Shown one piece after another: positions 16,392 through 25,673 of a DNA stretch of 64,000 nucleotides (within the stretch, counting starts at the first letter, position 1; the number at the start of each line of letters is the position of its first letter). The DNA comes from Heliomicrobium undosum (GTDB taxonomy: Bacteria; Bacillota; Desulfitobacteriia; Heliobacteriales; Heliobacteriaceae): positions 112,792 to 176,791 of the forward strand of contig NZ_WXEY01000006.1 of the NCBI RefSeq assembly GCF_009877425.1. Reading direction: 5' to 3'. The position numbers and the translations under genes were made by a program. The notes under the pieces were generated by a model. The model worked only from the letters and a program-made list of their open reading frames with translations, searched no databases and was not told the origin of the DNA.

Positions 16392-17531
16392 TTATCGGTC
16401 TATGGTAAAAAATGGTTTCGATAAGGACACACGCCGGCCGATCTCCCTGATCGTCACCCAGACCACCGCCAGGATCAGGGGCAAACCCACATAACCGAAA
16501 AAAGGGTACAGGGTGGCCACCAGATCGGCGAAGGGGAGCATGGCAAAGGGACAGACGGCGAGCACCGATCCGGTCAGATTTTTTCGGAAGGCGGGTCCTT
16601 GGTCGCATTTGGCCAGACGGAGGGCGGCGCCGAAGGCGCTCCCCAGGGCGGCTGTGAACATAGCCAGCCAGAGGAGAAAGGCGTAGACCTGCCCGGTCCA
16701 GGGATGCAGCGCGCCAGCGAGAAACAGCATCGGCACCGGGTATGCGGCAATCTCGGGCACATAGCGCAGCATGGCCATCGTCAGCAGGTAGGCAAAAAAG
16801 CCGAGGAGCACCCCGCCGGCTGCAGCCCCCGTATAACCGCCCCGGCGTTGCACCTGTGGGGCCAAAGCGACGAGAACCACCAATGACATGGTGAGGTTGA
16901 AGGAGACATACAAAAAGGCGCTCAAGGCTGGTGAATCCGGCAGCAAGGCGTTGGGCTCCGCCGCCGCCGGTTGGGGATTCGCCCAGCCGGCCAGGCAGGT
17001 CAGCGCGGTCGCCGCAACGGGTGTGTCCTCGATCGAGGGCATCCAGATGACGATGGCCAGGGCGACGGCCAGGCAGATAATCGATTTTAAAGGAACCAGG
17101 ATGGTGTTGACCCAGATCAAGGAATCGATTCCCCACCAGAGGGCGAGGAGGATCAGCGCCGTCGTGACGGCCACACCGGTCCAGGGCGGCCACCCCCACT
17201 GTTGGGACATGAGCGCGCCCGCGCCGGACAGCATGACCATCACCCCGACGAAGAGGGAAAAGGTGATCAGGCCGTCCATAACTTTGCCGAATTTATCTCC
17301 GAAGAGCCCGTCCAGGAGTTCTTGATAGCGGTTAAATCCCCGGCTCCGGCAGACAAAGAAAATCGCTGGACCCAATAGACCGAAGAGGAGACCCGAGAGC
17401 AACACGGCATGCAACCCTGCGGGGCCATAGCGGACAAAGAATTGGAAGATCTCCTGACCGGAGGCGAATCCGGCCCCTAAGACAGCGCCAATATACACAG
17501 AAGCCACCTGTACCTGCCATAGAGCACCCAT
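16392..17531 (-). CDS. YkvI-like polytopic membrane protein
   Basis: A protein of about 379 residues with ten or so TM segments. The first TM contains YIGAVLGAGFASGQEIFQFF, typical of YkvI-type proteins distantly related to the APC/LeuT transporter fold. The substrate is unknown. ATG at 17531 was chosen because GGGGG lies 6 bases upstream; an ATG at 17549 is also in frame. The start region is divergent from yyaC across 87 bases. Confidence 0.8.
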   Translation of the reverse strand: MGALWQVQVASVYIGAVLGAGFASGQEIFQFFVRYGPAGLHAVLLSGLLFGLLGPAIFFVCRSRGFNRYQELLDGLFGDKFGKVMDGLITFSLFVGVMVMLSGAGALMSQQWGWPPWTGVAVTTALILLALWWGIDSLIWVNTILVPLKSIICLAVALAIVIWMPSIEDTPVAATALTCLAGWANPQPAAAEPNALLPDSPALSAFLYVSFNLTMSLVVLVALAPQVQRRGGYTGAAAGGVLLGFFAYLLTMAMLRYVPEIAAYPVPMLFLAGALHPWTGQVYAFLLWLAMFTAALGSAFGAALRLAKCDQGPAFRKNLTGSVLAVCPFAMLPFADLVATLYPFFGYVGLPLILAVVWVTIREIGRRVSLSKPFFTIDR

Positions 17532-17618
17532 GGTCATCCCCCATTCCATAGATAGAATGGTTTATTTTCCCTCAGCATGGGAAAGCTGTTACTAAACAGT
17601 GCGCAAAGGAGTTTGGAC

Positions 17619-18281
17619 ATGGCAGAACAACGTGACTGGCAGCGCCTGCTGGCCGGAGAAAAACAATATTTTTCGTCAAACAGCCGGCAATGCGCCCATA
17701 CGCTCGGTGATGCCCTGGCTGAACTCATCCTCTACCTGGATCCTACATTGAGCCGCCCGCGCGTCGTCTTTTGCATCGGCACGGACCGTTCGACCGGCGA
17801 TTGCCTGGGCCCGCTTGTCGGCACCCAACTGACGCCCCTGGCTTCTCATTACTATCATATCTACGGCACCCTCGATGATCCCATTCACGCAACCAACCTT
17901 GCCGAGAAGAAAAAAGCCATTGAAGAGACCCACCCCGGCGCCTTGATCATCGCCATCGACGCATCGCTCGGACGTATCGACCAGGTGGGACAGGTCACCC
18001 TTTCCCTCGGCGGGTTGCGCCCCGGCGCAGGCGTAAAAAAAGATCTCCCGGAAATCGGAGATCTTCACATCACCGGCATCGTCAATGTCGGCGGCTTTAT
18101 GGAGTTCATGGTGCTGCAGAACACCCGGCTCTCTGAGGTGATGAAACTCTCCAACCAGATCAGCCGCGGCCTGTTGTACGGGTATTACCGGGCTGCCCGC
18201 CGCAAACCGGTGGCTTCGCTGACCTTCCAATCGTCCGCCACCGCGCTCGACGCGCAGAAGGTGGAGCCTGTCTGGCCGTGA
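17619..18281 (+). CDS. yyaC: Sporulation protein YyaC
   Basis: A 220-residue protein of the YyaC/DUF1256 family, related in fold to the spore protease GPR. The signature FCIGTDRSTGDCLGPLVGT (about residues 50-68) and DASLGRIDQVG are present. In B. subtilis yyaC lies near parAB and is expressed during sporulation, which agrees with its position here on the same side of the origin. AAAGGAG lies 7 bases before the ATG at 17619; upstream in-frame starts lack this. It converges on the bactofilin gene with only 46 bases between. Confidence 0.9.
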   Translation: MAEQRDWQRLLAGEKQYFSSNSRQCAHTLGDALAELILYLDPTLSRPRVVFCIGTDRSTGDCLGPLVGTQLTPLASHYYHIYGTLDDPIHATNLAEKKKAIEETHPGALIIAIDASLGRIDQVGQVTLSLGGLRPGAGVKKDLPEIGDLHITGIVNVGGFMEFMVLQNTRLSEVMKLSNQISRGLLYGYYRAARRKPVASLTFQSSATALDAQKVEPVWP

Positions 18282-18327
18282 GCGCTCTCGTAAGTCTTTC
18301 GCAAAAAAAATTTAGAGCAGGCTCCTT

Positions 18328-18738
18328 TTAGAGCGCGCTCTCGAGGGCTTCCTCCTCGGCATCGTCGACGGAACGCGTGGAGCGCGTTTCCGTCCGGGAA
18401 CTGCCGTGGAAGACAGCGCCTTCATCGATGATCAGGCTGGTGGCCATCAGGTCGCCGTAGAGCCTTCCCGTTGAGGCGATTTCCAGGCGTCCGGAAGCGT
18501 CAATGTTCCCATGGACCGTTCCGGCGATGATGACGTTGCGTCCTTCCACCGTCGCTTCGACACGACCGGTTTCCCCGATGATAACATCACTTTTCCCGAC
18601 AATTTCGCCACTGAACTGGCCGTCAATGCGGACCGTTCCAGTGGCTTTTAATGTGCCGGTGATCAGGGATTCCTTGCCAATGACCGTATCGATGCGATCA
18701 ACAGCAGTCTGGTTTGATTCTTTTTTCCGGCCGAACAT
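18328..18738 (-). CDS. Bactofilin-family polymer-forming protein
   Basis: A 136-residue bactofilin (DUF583). A short basic N-terminus (MFGRKK) is followed by a right-handed beta-helix made of repeated hydrophobic-turn units (IDTVIGKESLITGTL, VRIDGQFSGEI, and so on, about residues 15-105) and an acidic, disordered tail. Bactofilins self-assemble without nucleotide into filaments that position cell-wall enzymes. The M23 peptidase immediately upstream fits this pairing. ATG at 18738 follows AAGGAGG by 10 bases; the longer frame upstream overlaps the peptidase and is not used. Confidence 0.93.
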   Translation of the reverse strand: MFGRKKESNQTAVDRIDTVIGKESLITGTLKATGTVRIDGQFSGEIVGKSDVIIGETGRVEATVEGRNVIIAGTVHGNIDASGRLEIASTGRLYGDLMATSLIIDEGAVFHGSSRTETRSTRSVDDAEEEALESAL

Positions 18739-18827
18739 GGGCCATTCGCCTCCTTCACCCTGCCTCATCGAACAGGCAGGCTTTTTTCGGATTGCTGCTC
18801 TATGGAGATCGATGGGGTTGATTGCTG

Positions 18828-19925
18828 TCAATGCAGAAGATAGCGTTCCGGATCCTGCAGTTTCCCCTGGTGGTAGACCATAAAGTGCAGATGCGGTCCG
18901 GTGCTTCGTCCGCTGTTTCCCACATTGCCCAGCATGTCGCCCCGTTCCAATTCCTGATTGACTTTCACGGTGATCGCGGAAAGGTGGCAATAGGCTGTTT
19001 GAAATCCATGACCATGGTTGATTTCCACGACCCGGCCCAAGCCTGGCTTCCATCCAGTGAAAACGACGGCGCCTTTTGCCGCCGCGCGAACGGGCGTACC
19101 GTAAGAGGCGGCCAAATCCAACCCGGAATGAAACTCCGTCTTGGTGCCAAAGGGGGAACGCCGGTTACCAAAGGGAGAACTGACGGTTCCTCGCACCGGA
19201 TAGGTTGAGGGGACAGAGGCCAGGTAGGCGAGCCGGTCTGTCACCTCTTTGTTCAGTTGCTGCAGTTGTTTTTCTTGCCCTTCTAACTCAGAATCCATTT
19301 GCCGGATCGTGACGGACAAAAGACGCAGCTGATCCTGTTCAGCGCTGAATAGTTGCCTGACTGCAGCGCTCATGCTTGTCCGTTGTTGGGTGTTGCTGCC
19401 GGATCGGGAAGGGATCGATCGAAAAGCCTGCAGTTCCTTTTTTCCCGGTTCATTGACAGCAGAGCTTTGTTCCGGAATCTGGGAGGGCGCCTCCCCTTCT
19501 TCTTCCGCAATGCCATCGGGGCCGCCATCGATGCCGACCATGCGCCGGATCTGCCTGTCCAACTCTTTCACCCTGGTCAGTTTGTCTTGGACGGTGACGG
19601 AAAAGTCCTTTAATTCTTGGATTTGCTTGGCCTGCTCCTGATTGACTGATTTTAACCGCTGCAACTCGCCTAACTGAAACAGGACGTAAATGGATAGGGT
19701 GACGATGACAAGCAAGAAACCACCGGCCACGGCGCCGCCGATCAGCAAGTGCCGGATACGTTCCGGCGATAGATTGATACTCCACGTTTTTTGACCCGAA
19801 CCCGGAGCAAGGATGATCGTATAGGGTTGTTGACGCGCGCGACGCGGTGATTCCTCTTTTGGGATGGGGCTCACCCCGCTTTTGAAGTCCCTGATTAACT
19901 TAAAAACACTTCGGTTAAGGTACAT
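18828..19925 (-). CDS. M23 family peptidoglycan endopeptidase
   Basis: A 365-residue protein with a cytoplasmic N-terminus, one TM helix at about residues 61-85, a coiled coil (about 90-125), a linker, a second coiled region (about 190-230) and a C-terminal LytM/M23 domain with FHSGLDLA and HLHF zinc-ligand motifs. It is predicted to cut peptide crosslinks in the cell wall from the outer face of the membrane. Upstream of and cotranscribable with the bactofilin gene, it is a likely bactofilin client. Confidence 0.93.
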   Translation of the reverse strand: MYLNRSVFKLIRDFKSGVSPIPKEESPRRARQQPYTIILAPGSGQKTWSINLSPERIRHLLIGGAVAGGFLLVIVTLSIYVLFQLGELQRLKSVNQEQAKQIQELKDFSVTVQDKLTRVKELDRQIRRMVGIDGGPDGIAEEEGEAPSQIPEQSSAVNEPGKKELQAFRSIPSRSGSNTQQRTSMSAAVRQLFSAEQDQLRLLSVTIRQMDSELEGQEKQLQQLNKEVTDRLAYLASVPSTYPVRGTVSSPFGNRRSPFGTKTEFHSGLDLAASYGTPVRAAAKGAVVFTGWKPGLGRVVEINHGHGFQTAYCHLSAITVKVNQELERGDMLGNVGNSGRSTGPHLHFMVYHQGKLQDPERYLLH

Positions 19926-19959
19926 ATTTTTCCTGCTACGCGCTAGGAAAATGTCGGAA

Positions 19960-20469
19960 TTATTTATTTTCCAGACCTGAAAGGGCTTTCACGATAGCCT
20001 CTTCTTCTTCATTAGACAATAAGTACGTCGATTTTGCGTTTTGTATGGGCTTGGCATACACTTGGGACAGTTCGCGCCCATAGAGGCTGCTGATCACAAC
20101 ACCGTTTCGTTGGTCATTGAGCATGGCGACTGCAAAGCTCTGATCGGATCCGACGTTTTCGAATGCGTTAAACCGGACAACGCCCACATGGCGGACTGTC
20201 TCCTTGCTGATCGCCTCCAGTTGGGAAATGGAACGCTCCATCGCTTCGATCCGCTGAAGCAACGCTTTGGACAGTTCCATATTTTCCAGAAGCAACGCTT
20301 CAAGGTTTTCTCCTTCTTGCCCTCTCATTAAGGTCTGATACATGCGGGTGATCTTTTGCGATTTCACCAGGACGATCAAGCCAATCACCATCATCGAGAT
20401 GGTCAGTCCAAGACAGAGAAGCGTCAAGCCGGCGATATTTTCATTCGCCCATACGATAATTCCCGGCAT
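19960..20469 (-). CDS. DUF4446 family membrane-anchored protein
   Basis: A 169-residue protein with an N-terminal TM helix (about residues 10-34), a coiled coil (about 50-90) and a conserved C-terminal domain containing RFNAFENVGSDQSFAVAMLN, then DQRNGVVISSLYGRE. This matches the DUF4446 family found near parAB in many Clostridia. The function is unknown. It lies just before the M23 peptidase gene on the same strand (34-base gap). Confidence 0.85.
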   Translation of the reverse strand: MPGIIVWANENIAGLTLLCLGLTISMMVIGLIVLVKSQKITRMYQTLMRGQEGENLEALLLENMELSKALLQRIEAMERSISQLEAISKETVRHVGVVRFNAFENVGSDQSFAVAMLNDQRNGVVISSLYGRELSQVYAKPIQNAKSTYLLSNEEEEAIVKALSGLENK

Positions 20470-20689
20470 TACAAATTACCCCCCTTCGCCCGTCATTTAT
20501 TTTCCACGTATCCGCCCTATTTCCTCTACTATGTCTACATTTTTCCGCATTTCATGGGCAGCTTGGGCGTTTCTTGTGGAAAAGCGCGAAGGCATGGGTA
20601 GCCGCGATTCTTACACAAGTATTCCCAAGAACGATAAATCTTACGCCTGATGATGAATTCGTCCTTTTCTGTAAATAAACGAGTCCACC

Positions 20690-21802
20690 CTAACGGCTGC
20701 ATCCGCGAGCATCCACTGGCCATGTTTCCAGAATGGTTCCCCCTTCATCGATGACCGCCACCTCGTCCGCAAGATTGACGACCGGGCAGGCGTGGTTGGG
20801 GATGAGGGTTATCGTTGCGCCCAGGGGGAGTTCGGGACTGTTGGGTGCAGTTCGTTCCAGCACCCCGTGTTCTTCCGACAGGCGGGTCAGCTTCCAGCCT
20901 GGAACCGTCAGCATGCCGTAACCCACATCGGCCTGGTTCCCGTGAGCCCCCTGATCCAGCGCCAGCACCTTGGCGCCGGCATCAATGATTCGTCGGTTCG
21001 CCTCCGGGCGGGAGACGACCGTGGTCACTACGCGCAAGGCGCATTCCGCCAGCTGCGCCACGCCCAAGCGAACCTGGGTGGCATCGTTAAAGACATAGTT
21101 TCCGGGGCGCACCTCTGTCACGCCTGGCGTATCAAGGTTAAATTCCACTGACGGCGTAGAGCCCACGGAGATCTCGGGAATGCGGATTCCTTCTCCATCC
21201 ATCTCTTCGGCCAGGCTGAGCAGCACCGCCCCCTCTTCCCGGCCTATCCGCTCTCGTTCGGACATTGACGCAGCCCCGTAGACATGACCGGCATGGGTCA
21301 GGAGGCCGCGAAAATGGATCTGCGGACAGGCGGCGACGGCGCGGATCAATGCTTTGAGTCGTTCTCCCGGGGGATACCCGACGCGACGCAGCCCGCTGTC
21401 GACTTTTACGTAGAGGTCAACGGGCCGTCCCCGGCGGATCGCCTGAGCGCGCCATGCTTCCAGCAGTTCTTCCGTATCGACGATGGTCGCCATCGTCGAC
21501 TCTTCCGCCATCCGGAAGTAGGCGTCCCATTTGGCTTCCCCCCAAAGGGGAAAGGCGACAAGGATATCCTTGAACCCACCATTGATGAGCACCTGCGCTT
21601 CCGAGAGCTTGGCAACGGTAAAGCCGACAGCGCCCTTCGCCTGCTGCATGCGAGCGACGGGAAGCAACTTGTGGGCTTTAAAATGGGGCCTCAGTTTTAC
21701 GCTTTTTTCCTGGCATTTTTTTGCCATCCTTTCGATATTGGCGATCAACTGGGCTTGCCGGATGGCGACCAGCGGGGTCCAGCCGTATGTCATAGGATCC
21801 AT
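20690..21802 (-). CDS. D-threonine aldolase / D-serine dehydratase-like PLP enzyme
   Basis: A 370-residue protein with an alanine-racemase-type PLP barrel at the N-terminus. The PLP lysine lies in RPHFKAHK near residue 40. The C-terminal DSD1-like domain has the HxC metal motif NHACPVVN. Relatives cleave D-3-hydroxy amino acids or dehydrate D-serine; the exact substrate cannot be told. ATG at 21802 has AGGAGG 7 bases upstream. It follows the DUF554 gene closely (19 bases) on the same strand. Confidence 0.85.
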   Translation of the reverse strand: MDPMTYGWTPLVAIRQAQLIANIERMAKKCQEKSVKLRPHFKAHKLLPVARMQQAKGAVGFTVAKLSEAQVLINGGFKDILVAFPLWGEAKWDAYFRMAEESTMATIVDTEELLEAWRAQAIRRGRPVDLYVKVDSGLRRVGYPPGERLKALIRAVAACPQIHFRGLLTHAGHVYGAASMSERERIGREEGAVLLSLAEEMDGEGIRIPEISVGSTPSVEFNLDTPGVTEVRPGNYVFNDATQVRLGVAQLAECALRVVTTVVSRPEANRRIIDAGAKVLALDQGAHGNQADVGYGMLTVPGWKLTRLSEEHGVLERTAPNSPELPLGATITLIPNHACPVVNLADEVAVIDEGGTILETWPVDARGCSR

Positions 21803-21821
21803 TTCCCTTCCTCCTACGGCA

Positions 21822-22505
21822 TCAGCCGGGCGGAAAAAGCCCCGCCCCGATGATGGCAAAGAGAATCCCTGGCAATAGGTTGCCCACTCGCAATTGGGTA
21901 ACACCGAGTATGTTCGTTCCGATGCCTGTGATCAGCAACCCGCCCACGGCTGTCATTTCGGCGATCATCCCTTGCTGGAGGAAGGGTTGGATCAGGGAGG
22001 CGGTCATGGTAATGGCGCCTTGATAGATGAAGAGGGGAAGCGATGAGAGGGCGACGCCGATTCCCAGTGTAGACGCCAAGATGATGGAGGTGATCCCGTC
22101 GAGCATCGCTTTGACAAAGAGCACCGATGCGTCCCCGGTCAGTCCATCCTGGAGGGATCCCATGATGGCCATGGCGCCGACACAGTAGATCAGGCTGGCT
22201 GTGACAAACGCCTTGGCCACATCTCCGTGGTTGGTACCCACCTTGCTCTCCAACCACTGGCCGAAGCGTTCCAATTTGGCTTCAATGCCTACAGCCTCGC
22301 CAAGGATGCCGCCGAGGACAAGCGAGGCGACGACGATCAAAGGGTTTTTTGACTGCAGCGCCATTTGAATGCCGATCAGACAGACTGACAAGCCTATCCC
22401 CTGCATGACTGTCACTTTGAAACGTTCGGATATCGCCTTTTGAAACACGGCGCCCACAATTGCGCCGCCGATGACCGCCACTGTGTTGACAATCGTTCCG
22501 ATCAT
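21822..22505 (-). CDS. DUF554 family membrane protein
   Basis: A protein of about 227 residues with six or seven TM helices, beginning MIGTIVNTVAVIGGAIVGAV. This Gly-rich start and the internal ALGIGVALSSLPLFIYQG-like segment are typical of DUF554 (YdfK/YqgA). The function is unproven. The ATG at 22505 begins 1 base after the upstream desulfurase stop. An ATG at 22520 would overlap that gene by 14 bases. Translational coupling with the desulfurase-like gene is likely. Confidence 0.87.
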   Translation of the reverse strand: MIGTIVNTVAVIGGAIVGAVFQKAISERFKVTVMQGIGLSVCLIGIQMALQSKNPLIVVASLVLGGILGEAVGIEAKLERFGQWLESKVGTNHGDVAKAFVTASLIYCVGAMAIMGSLQDGLTGDASVLFVKAMLDGITSIILASTLGIGVALSSLPLFIYQGAITMTASLIQPFLQQGMIAEMTAVGGLLITGIGTNILGVTQLRVGNLLPGILFAIIGAGLFPPG

Positions 22506-22506
22506 A

Positions 22507-23652
22507 TTATTTTGCCTCATTCACCACTTGGGTGATCGAAGCCAATACCTCCTTGATTTCCGCTTCAGTCGTAAAAATCCCAGGGCTGAGCCGGACTGTC
22601 CCAGTCGTAAAGGTGCCGCTTTTCCGGTGAGCTACCGGGGCGCAATGCAGTCCCGTCCGCACGGCGATATTGAAAGCTTTGTCTAGCAAAAAGCCCATTT
22701 CCGTAGATTCCATGCCGTCGACTGTGAAGGAGAGGACTGCGGCCCGCGTCTCTTCAACAGGTGGTCCGATCAGCCTTACGCCTTCTAATTCGGAGAGACC
22801 CTGCATCAGCAATTTGATGAGCCTTGTCTCATGGTCTTCAATCTTTTCTCGCCCGATTTGATGGATATACTCGATACCGGCGGCCAGACCGGCGATTCCT
22901 GGTGTATTGGGCGTGCCGCTTTCATAACGGTCGGGCAAGCACAAGGGCTGCGCTTCCGACTCACTTTGGCTTCCTGTCCCGCCGTACCGCAAGGGTTCCA
23001 ATTCAATGCCGGGCATGATGCAGAGGCCGCCCGTTCCTTGGGGACCCAATAATCCCTTATGGCCGGGAAAGGCCAGCAGGTCGATTCCCCAGGATGCCAT
23101 GGAAATGGGAAATACACCTGCCGTCTGAGCAGCGTCGACAATGACGAGCAGGCCGAGCGCTTTGGCGGCCTTGGCGATGGCCTCCAGATCCTGCAGCGCC
23201 CCGGTGACATTGGAGGCATGATTCAGAATCAAGGCTTTCGTATTGGTCTTCCGGTTTTTTTTCAGTTCCTCGGGACCTATCCTGCCATACTCGTCACCAT
23301 CGAGGTAGGTCACTTCTACGCCTCTGCCCTGGAGGATCCATAAAGGACGCACGACGGCATTATGTTCCAACCGTGTGGTCAGCACATGGTCACCGGGTTT
23401 GATCAAACCGAAGATGGCCAGGTTGAGGGCATCGGTTGCGTTTAGGGTAAAGACCACCCGCAGCGGGTCAGGTAATTGAAACAGACGGGCAATAGCCACC
23501 CTTGTGTTGTAGATGGCCCTTCCCGCGTCGATGGCCATCTGGTGACCGGCCCGTCCCGGATTTGCACCGATGTTTTTTCCGACATGCATCACCGCCTCCC
23601 AGACTGAATCTGGTTTCGGCCAAGAGGTAGCTGCATTGTCCAGATAGATCAA
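22507..23652 (-). CDS. Cysteine desulfurase family PLP enzyme
   Basis: A 381-residue class V aminotransferase. YLDNAATSWPKP is the typical start, the PLP lysine lies in FPGHKGLLGPQGTGG, and an active-site Cys lies in RTGLHCAPVAH. It resembles the desulfurase subfamily that includes Enterococcus EF2568, reported near selenium-dependent hydroxylase genes. Here it heads a three-gene run with the DUF554 and D-threonine aldolase-like genes. It likely releases sulfur, or possibly selenium, from cysteine or selenocysteine. The start codon is TTG with a weakly placed SD. Confidence 0.87.
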   Translation of the reverse strand: MIYLDNAATSWPKPDSVWEAVMHVGKNIGANPGRAGHQMAIDAGRAIYNTRVAIARLFQLPDPLRVVFTLNATDALNLAIFGLIKPGDHVLTTRLEHNAVVRPLWILQGRGVEVTYLDGDEYGRIGPEELKKNRKTNTKALILNHASNVTGALQDLEAIAKAAKALGLLVIVDAAQTAGVFPISMASWGIDLLAFPGHKGLLGPQGTGGLCIMPGIELEPLRYGGTGSQSESEAQPLCLPDRYESGTPNTPGIAGLAAGIEYIHQIGREKIEDHETRLIKLLMQGLSELEGVRLIGPPVEETRAAVLSFTVDGMESTEMGFLLDKAFNIAVRTGLHCAPVAHRKSGTFTTGTVRLSPGIFTTEAEIKEVLASITQVVNEAK

Positions 23653-23684
23653 CGAAGGTTCAACCCCTCTCGAAGGTCTAGTTA

Positions 23685-23929
23685 TGTTTCACGTGAAACA
23701 TCAAGCCCATATCCCACATTGATGTTTCACGCAAATCATCGGTCGCACATGTTACGTCAGTGTTTCACGTGAAACATCCACGTATCACTGGCGTGAAGTG
23801 ATTCATGGATATCATTTTATCGTAGATCTCAGGTTCTTGTATCACATGAAACATCCAGCGTATATCCCGCATTCGCGTTTCAAATGAATTATCCGTCGCC
23901 AATCCAACCTTAATGTTTCACGTGAAACA
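23685..23929. repeat. parS: parS array 1: seven ParB-site units at 38-bp period
   Basis: Perfect parS palindromes TGTTTCACGTGAAACA occur at 23685-23700, 23761-23776 and 23914-23929. Decayed copies begin at 23723, 23799, 23838 and 23876, so the seven units are spaced 38, 38, 38, 39, 38 and 38 bases. The units at 23723, 23838 and 23876 keep most of the motif; that at 23799 is weak. parS is the nucleation site for ParB spreading and SMC loading. The array lies between the desulfurase gene and the end of parB. Confidence 0.9.
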
Positions 23930-23941
23930 CAGGAGGCTGCA

Positions 23942-24919
23942 TTACGATACTTCATTGCCTAACAAGAAATCACAAAGGCGCTGTAACTCGTCAGAACTAA
24001 AAAAACTAAGTTCAATAAAACCCGTTGAACCATTGGACCGGATGCGCACTTGCGTCTGCAAAATAGATCGCAGCCGTTCCTCCATGGCGGATATCTCGGG
24101 ATTCACAGTGAGCGGCGCAGCTTTTAACCGGGGTTTTTCTGTAACCGGCGCAGAACTGATCTGCATATGAGCCTTACTGTTATCAATATTCTCCGCGCCC
24201 GGTTCGTCGACAATGAACGCTTTTTCAGCGTCTTGATTCCGCTGGCGAACCTCTTCCTCCATCCTGCGAACAGACCAGTTCTCTTCCGCTGCCTTCAAGG
24301 CGAAAGTCTCCTGCACCGATTCGTCATCGATGGCGACGATCACCTTAGCGTGGCCGGCAGTCAGTTTTCCCGTCGACACCATCGCTTGCACAGGCGCAGG
24401 CAAAGACAGTAGACGAAGTGCATTCGCAATATAAGAACGGCTCTTACCGACACGTTTGGCCATTTGCTCCTGCGTCATTTGATGATCATCCATTAGTGAG
24501 CGAAAAGCCTGGGCCTCCTCGATAGGGTTCAAATTTTCCCGTTGTATGTTTTCGATTAATGCGACCTCTGCGACAGTCTTTTCATCCCAATCACGTATAA
24601 TGACCGGAACTTTCGTCAAACCCAACTGTCGACAGGCCCTCCACCGCCGTTCTCCCACGATCAACTGATAGTGATCTTTGCCTAGTGGCCGTACGACAAG
24701 CGGTTGAATGACACCATGCTCAGCGATGGAACGGGCCAATTCTTCTAACGCCTCATGATCGAAGTGTTTCCTCGGCTGATCCCGGTTCGGTTCGATGTGA
24801 TTCAGATCAATCTCAGTCGCGCTCTGGATATCTTTTGGCGATTCCTCATTTGTAGTGATACCCGGGATCAGCGCCTCTAAACCCTTGCCAAGGCCCCTTC
24901 CCATCCCTTTTTTAACCAC
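23942..24919 (-). CDS. parB: Chromosome partitioning protein ParB (Spo0J)
   Basis: A protein of about 325 residues with the N-terminal GLGKGLEALIP box and the ParB CTP-binding domain with GERRWRACR (arginine patch). The helix-turn-helix (TQEQMAKRVGKSRSYIANAL) reads parS, and a C-terminal dimerisation domain ends in LCDFLLGNEVS. ParB loads at parS as a CTP-gated clamp, spreads, and recruits SMC and ParA. A GTG at 24919 overlapping the parA stop was chosen because AAGGAAG precedes it; ATG at 24904 is the alternative. parS arrays lie immediately downstream of it and upstream of parA. Confidence 0.96.
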   Translation of the reverse strand: MVKKGMGRGLGKGLEALIPGITTNEESPKDIQSATEIDLNHIEPNRDQPRKHFDHEALEELARSIAEHGVIQPLVVRPLGKDHYQLIVGERRWRACRQLGLTKVPVIIRDWDEKTVAEVALIENIQRENLNPIEEAQAFRSLMDDHQMTQEQMAKRVGKSRSYIANALRLLSLPAPVQAMVSTGKLTAGHAKVIVAIDDESVQETFALKAAEENWSVRRMEEEVRQRNQDAEKAFIVDEPGAENIDNSKAHMQISSAPVTEKPRLKAAPLTVNPEISAMEERLRSILQTQVRIRSNGSTGFIELSFFSSDELQRLCDFLLGNEVS

Positions 24920-25673
24920 GTTCCAACACTTCCTTCGCCAATTCCCGATAGACCTCAGCGCCGCGTGAACGGGTATCATACACGATAATAGGCTGACCAT
25001 GGCTGGGAGCCTCACTCAGGCGAACATTTCTCGGGATGATTGTTTTGAATACCTTATCATGAAAATGATTTTTTACTTCGTCGACCACTTGGATGGCGAG
25101 ATTCGTGCGCGCGTCAAACATGGTCAACAAAACGCCCAGAATAGTAAGTTCACTGTTGAGGTGCTTCTGTACGAGTTTAATCGTGCTCATCAACTGCCCC
25201 AGCCCTTCTAGGGCATAATACTCGCACTGTATGGGAATCAGCAGTTGATCAGCAGCAGTGAGTGAATTCAAGGTCAGCAAACCGAGGGATGGAGGGCAAT
25301 CGATGATGATATAATCAAATCGATTCCGCAAAGGATCGAGGGCTCGTTTTAATTTCACTTCGCGAGAGATGGCGGAGACCAACTCGATTTCCGCCCCGGC
25401 CAATTGAATCGTAGCTGGCAGAACAAAAAACCGATCCCAATCCGTTTTCGTCAATATCGAATCCGACGGTGCGCCGTTGATCAGCACATCATAGATACAA
25501 TGACGGACACGCAGCTTATCAATCCCGGATCCACTCGTGGCATTACCTTGTGGATCCATATCGACCAACAGCACCTTTTTGCCAAGCTCAGCCAGACAGG
25601 CGCTTAGGTTAACGGCAGTCGTGGTCTTTGCGACGCCACCTTTTTGATTGGCTACGGCGATAACTTGAGCCAA
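24912..25673 (-). CDS. parA: Chromosome partitioning ATPase ParA (Soj)
   Basis: A 253-residue deviant Walker ATPase with NQKGGVAKTTTAVNL at residues 8-22 (signature Lys plus P-loop Lys), VDMDPQGNAT and DCPPSLGLL. ParA binds the nucleoid nonspecifically in its ATP dimer form and in Firmicutes also controls DnaA. It overlaps parB by 8 bases. The 252 bases upstream (25674-25925) show no gene or clear signal before parS array 2. Confidence 0.96.
   Translation of the reverse strand: MAQVIAVANQKGGVAKTTTAVNLSACLAELGKKVLLVDMDPQGNATSGSGIDKLRVRHCIYDVLINGAPSDSILTKTDWDRFFVLPATIQLAGAEIELVSAISREVKLKRALDPLRNRFDYIIIDCPPSLGLLTLNSLTAADQLLIPIQCEYYALEGLGQLMSTIKLVQKHLNSELTILGVLLTMFDARTNLAIQVVDEVKNHFHDKVFKTIIPRNVRLSEAPSHGQPIIVYDTRSRGAEVYRELAKEVLERG

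Noticed and set aside
18739..19053. Long N-terminal extension of the bactofilin frame
   Set aside because: It overlaps the M23 peptidase gene in another frame. The strong SD sits before the ATG at 18738, and bactofilins start with a short basic tail as seen there.
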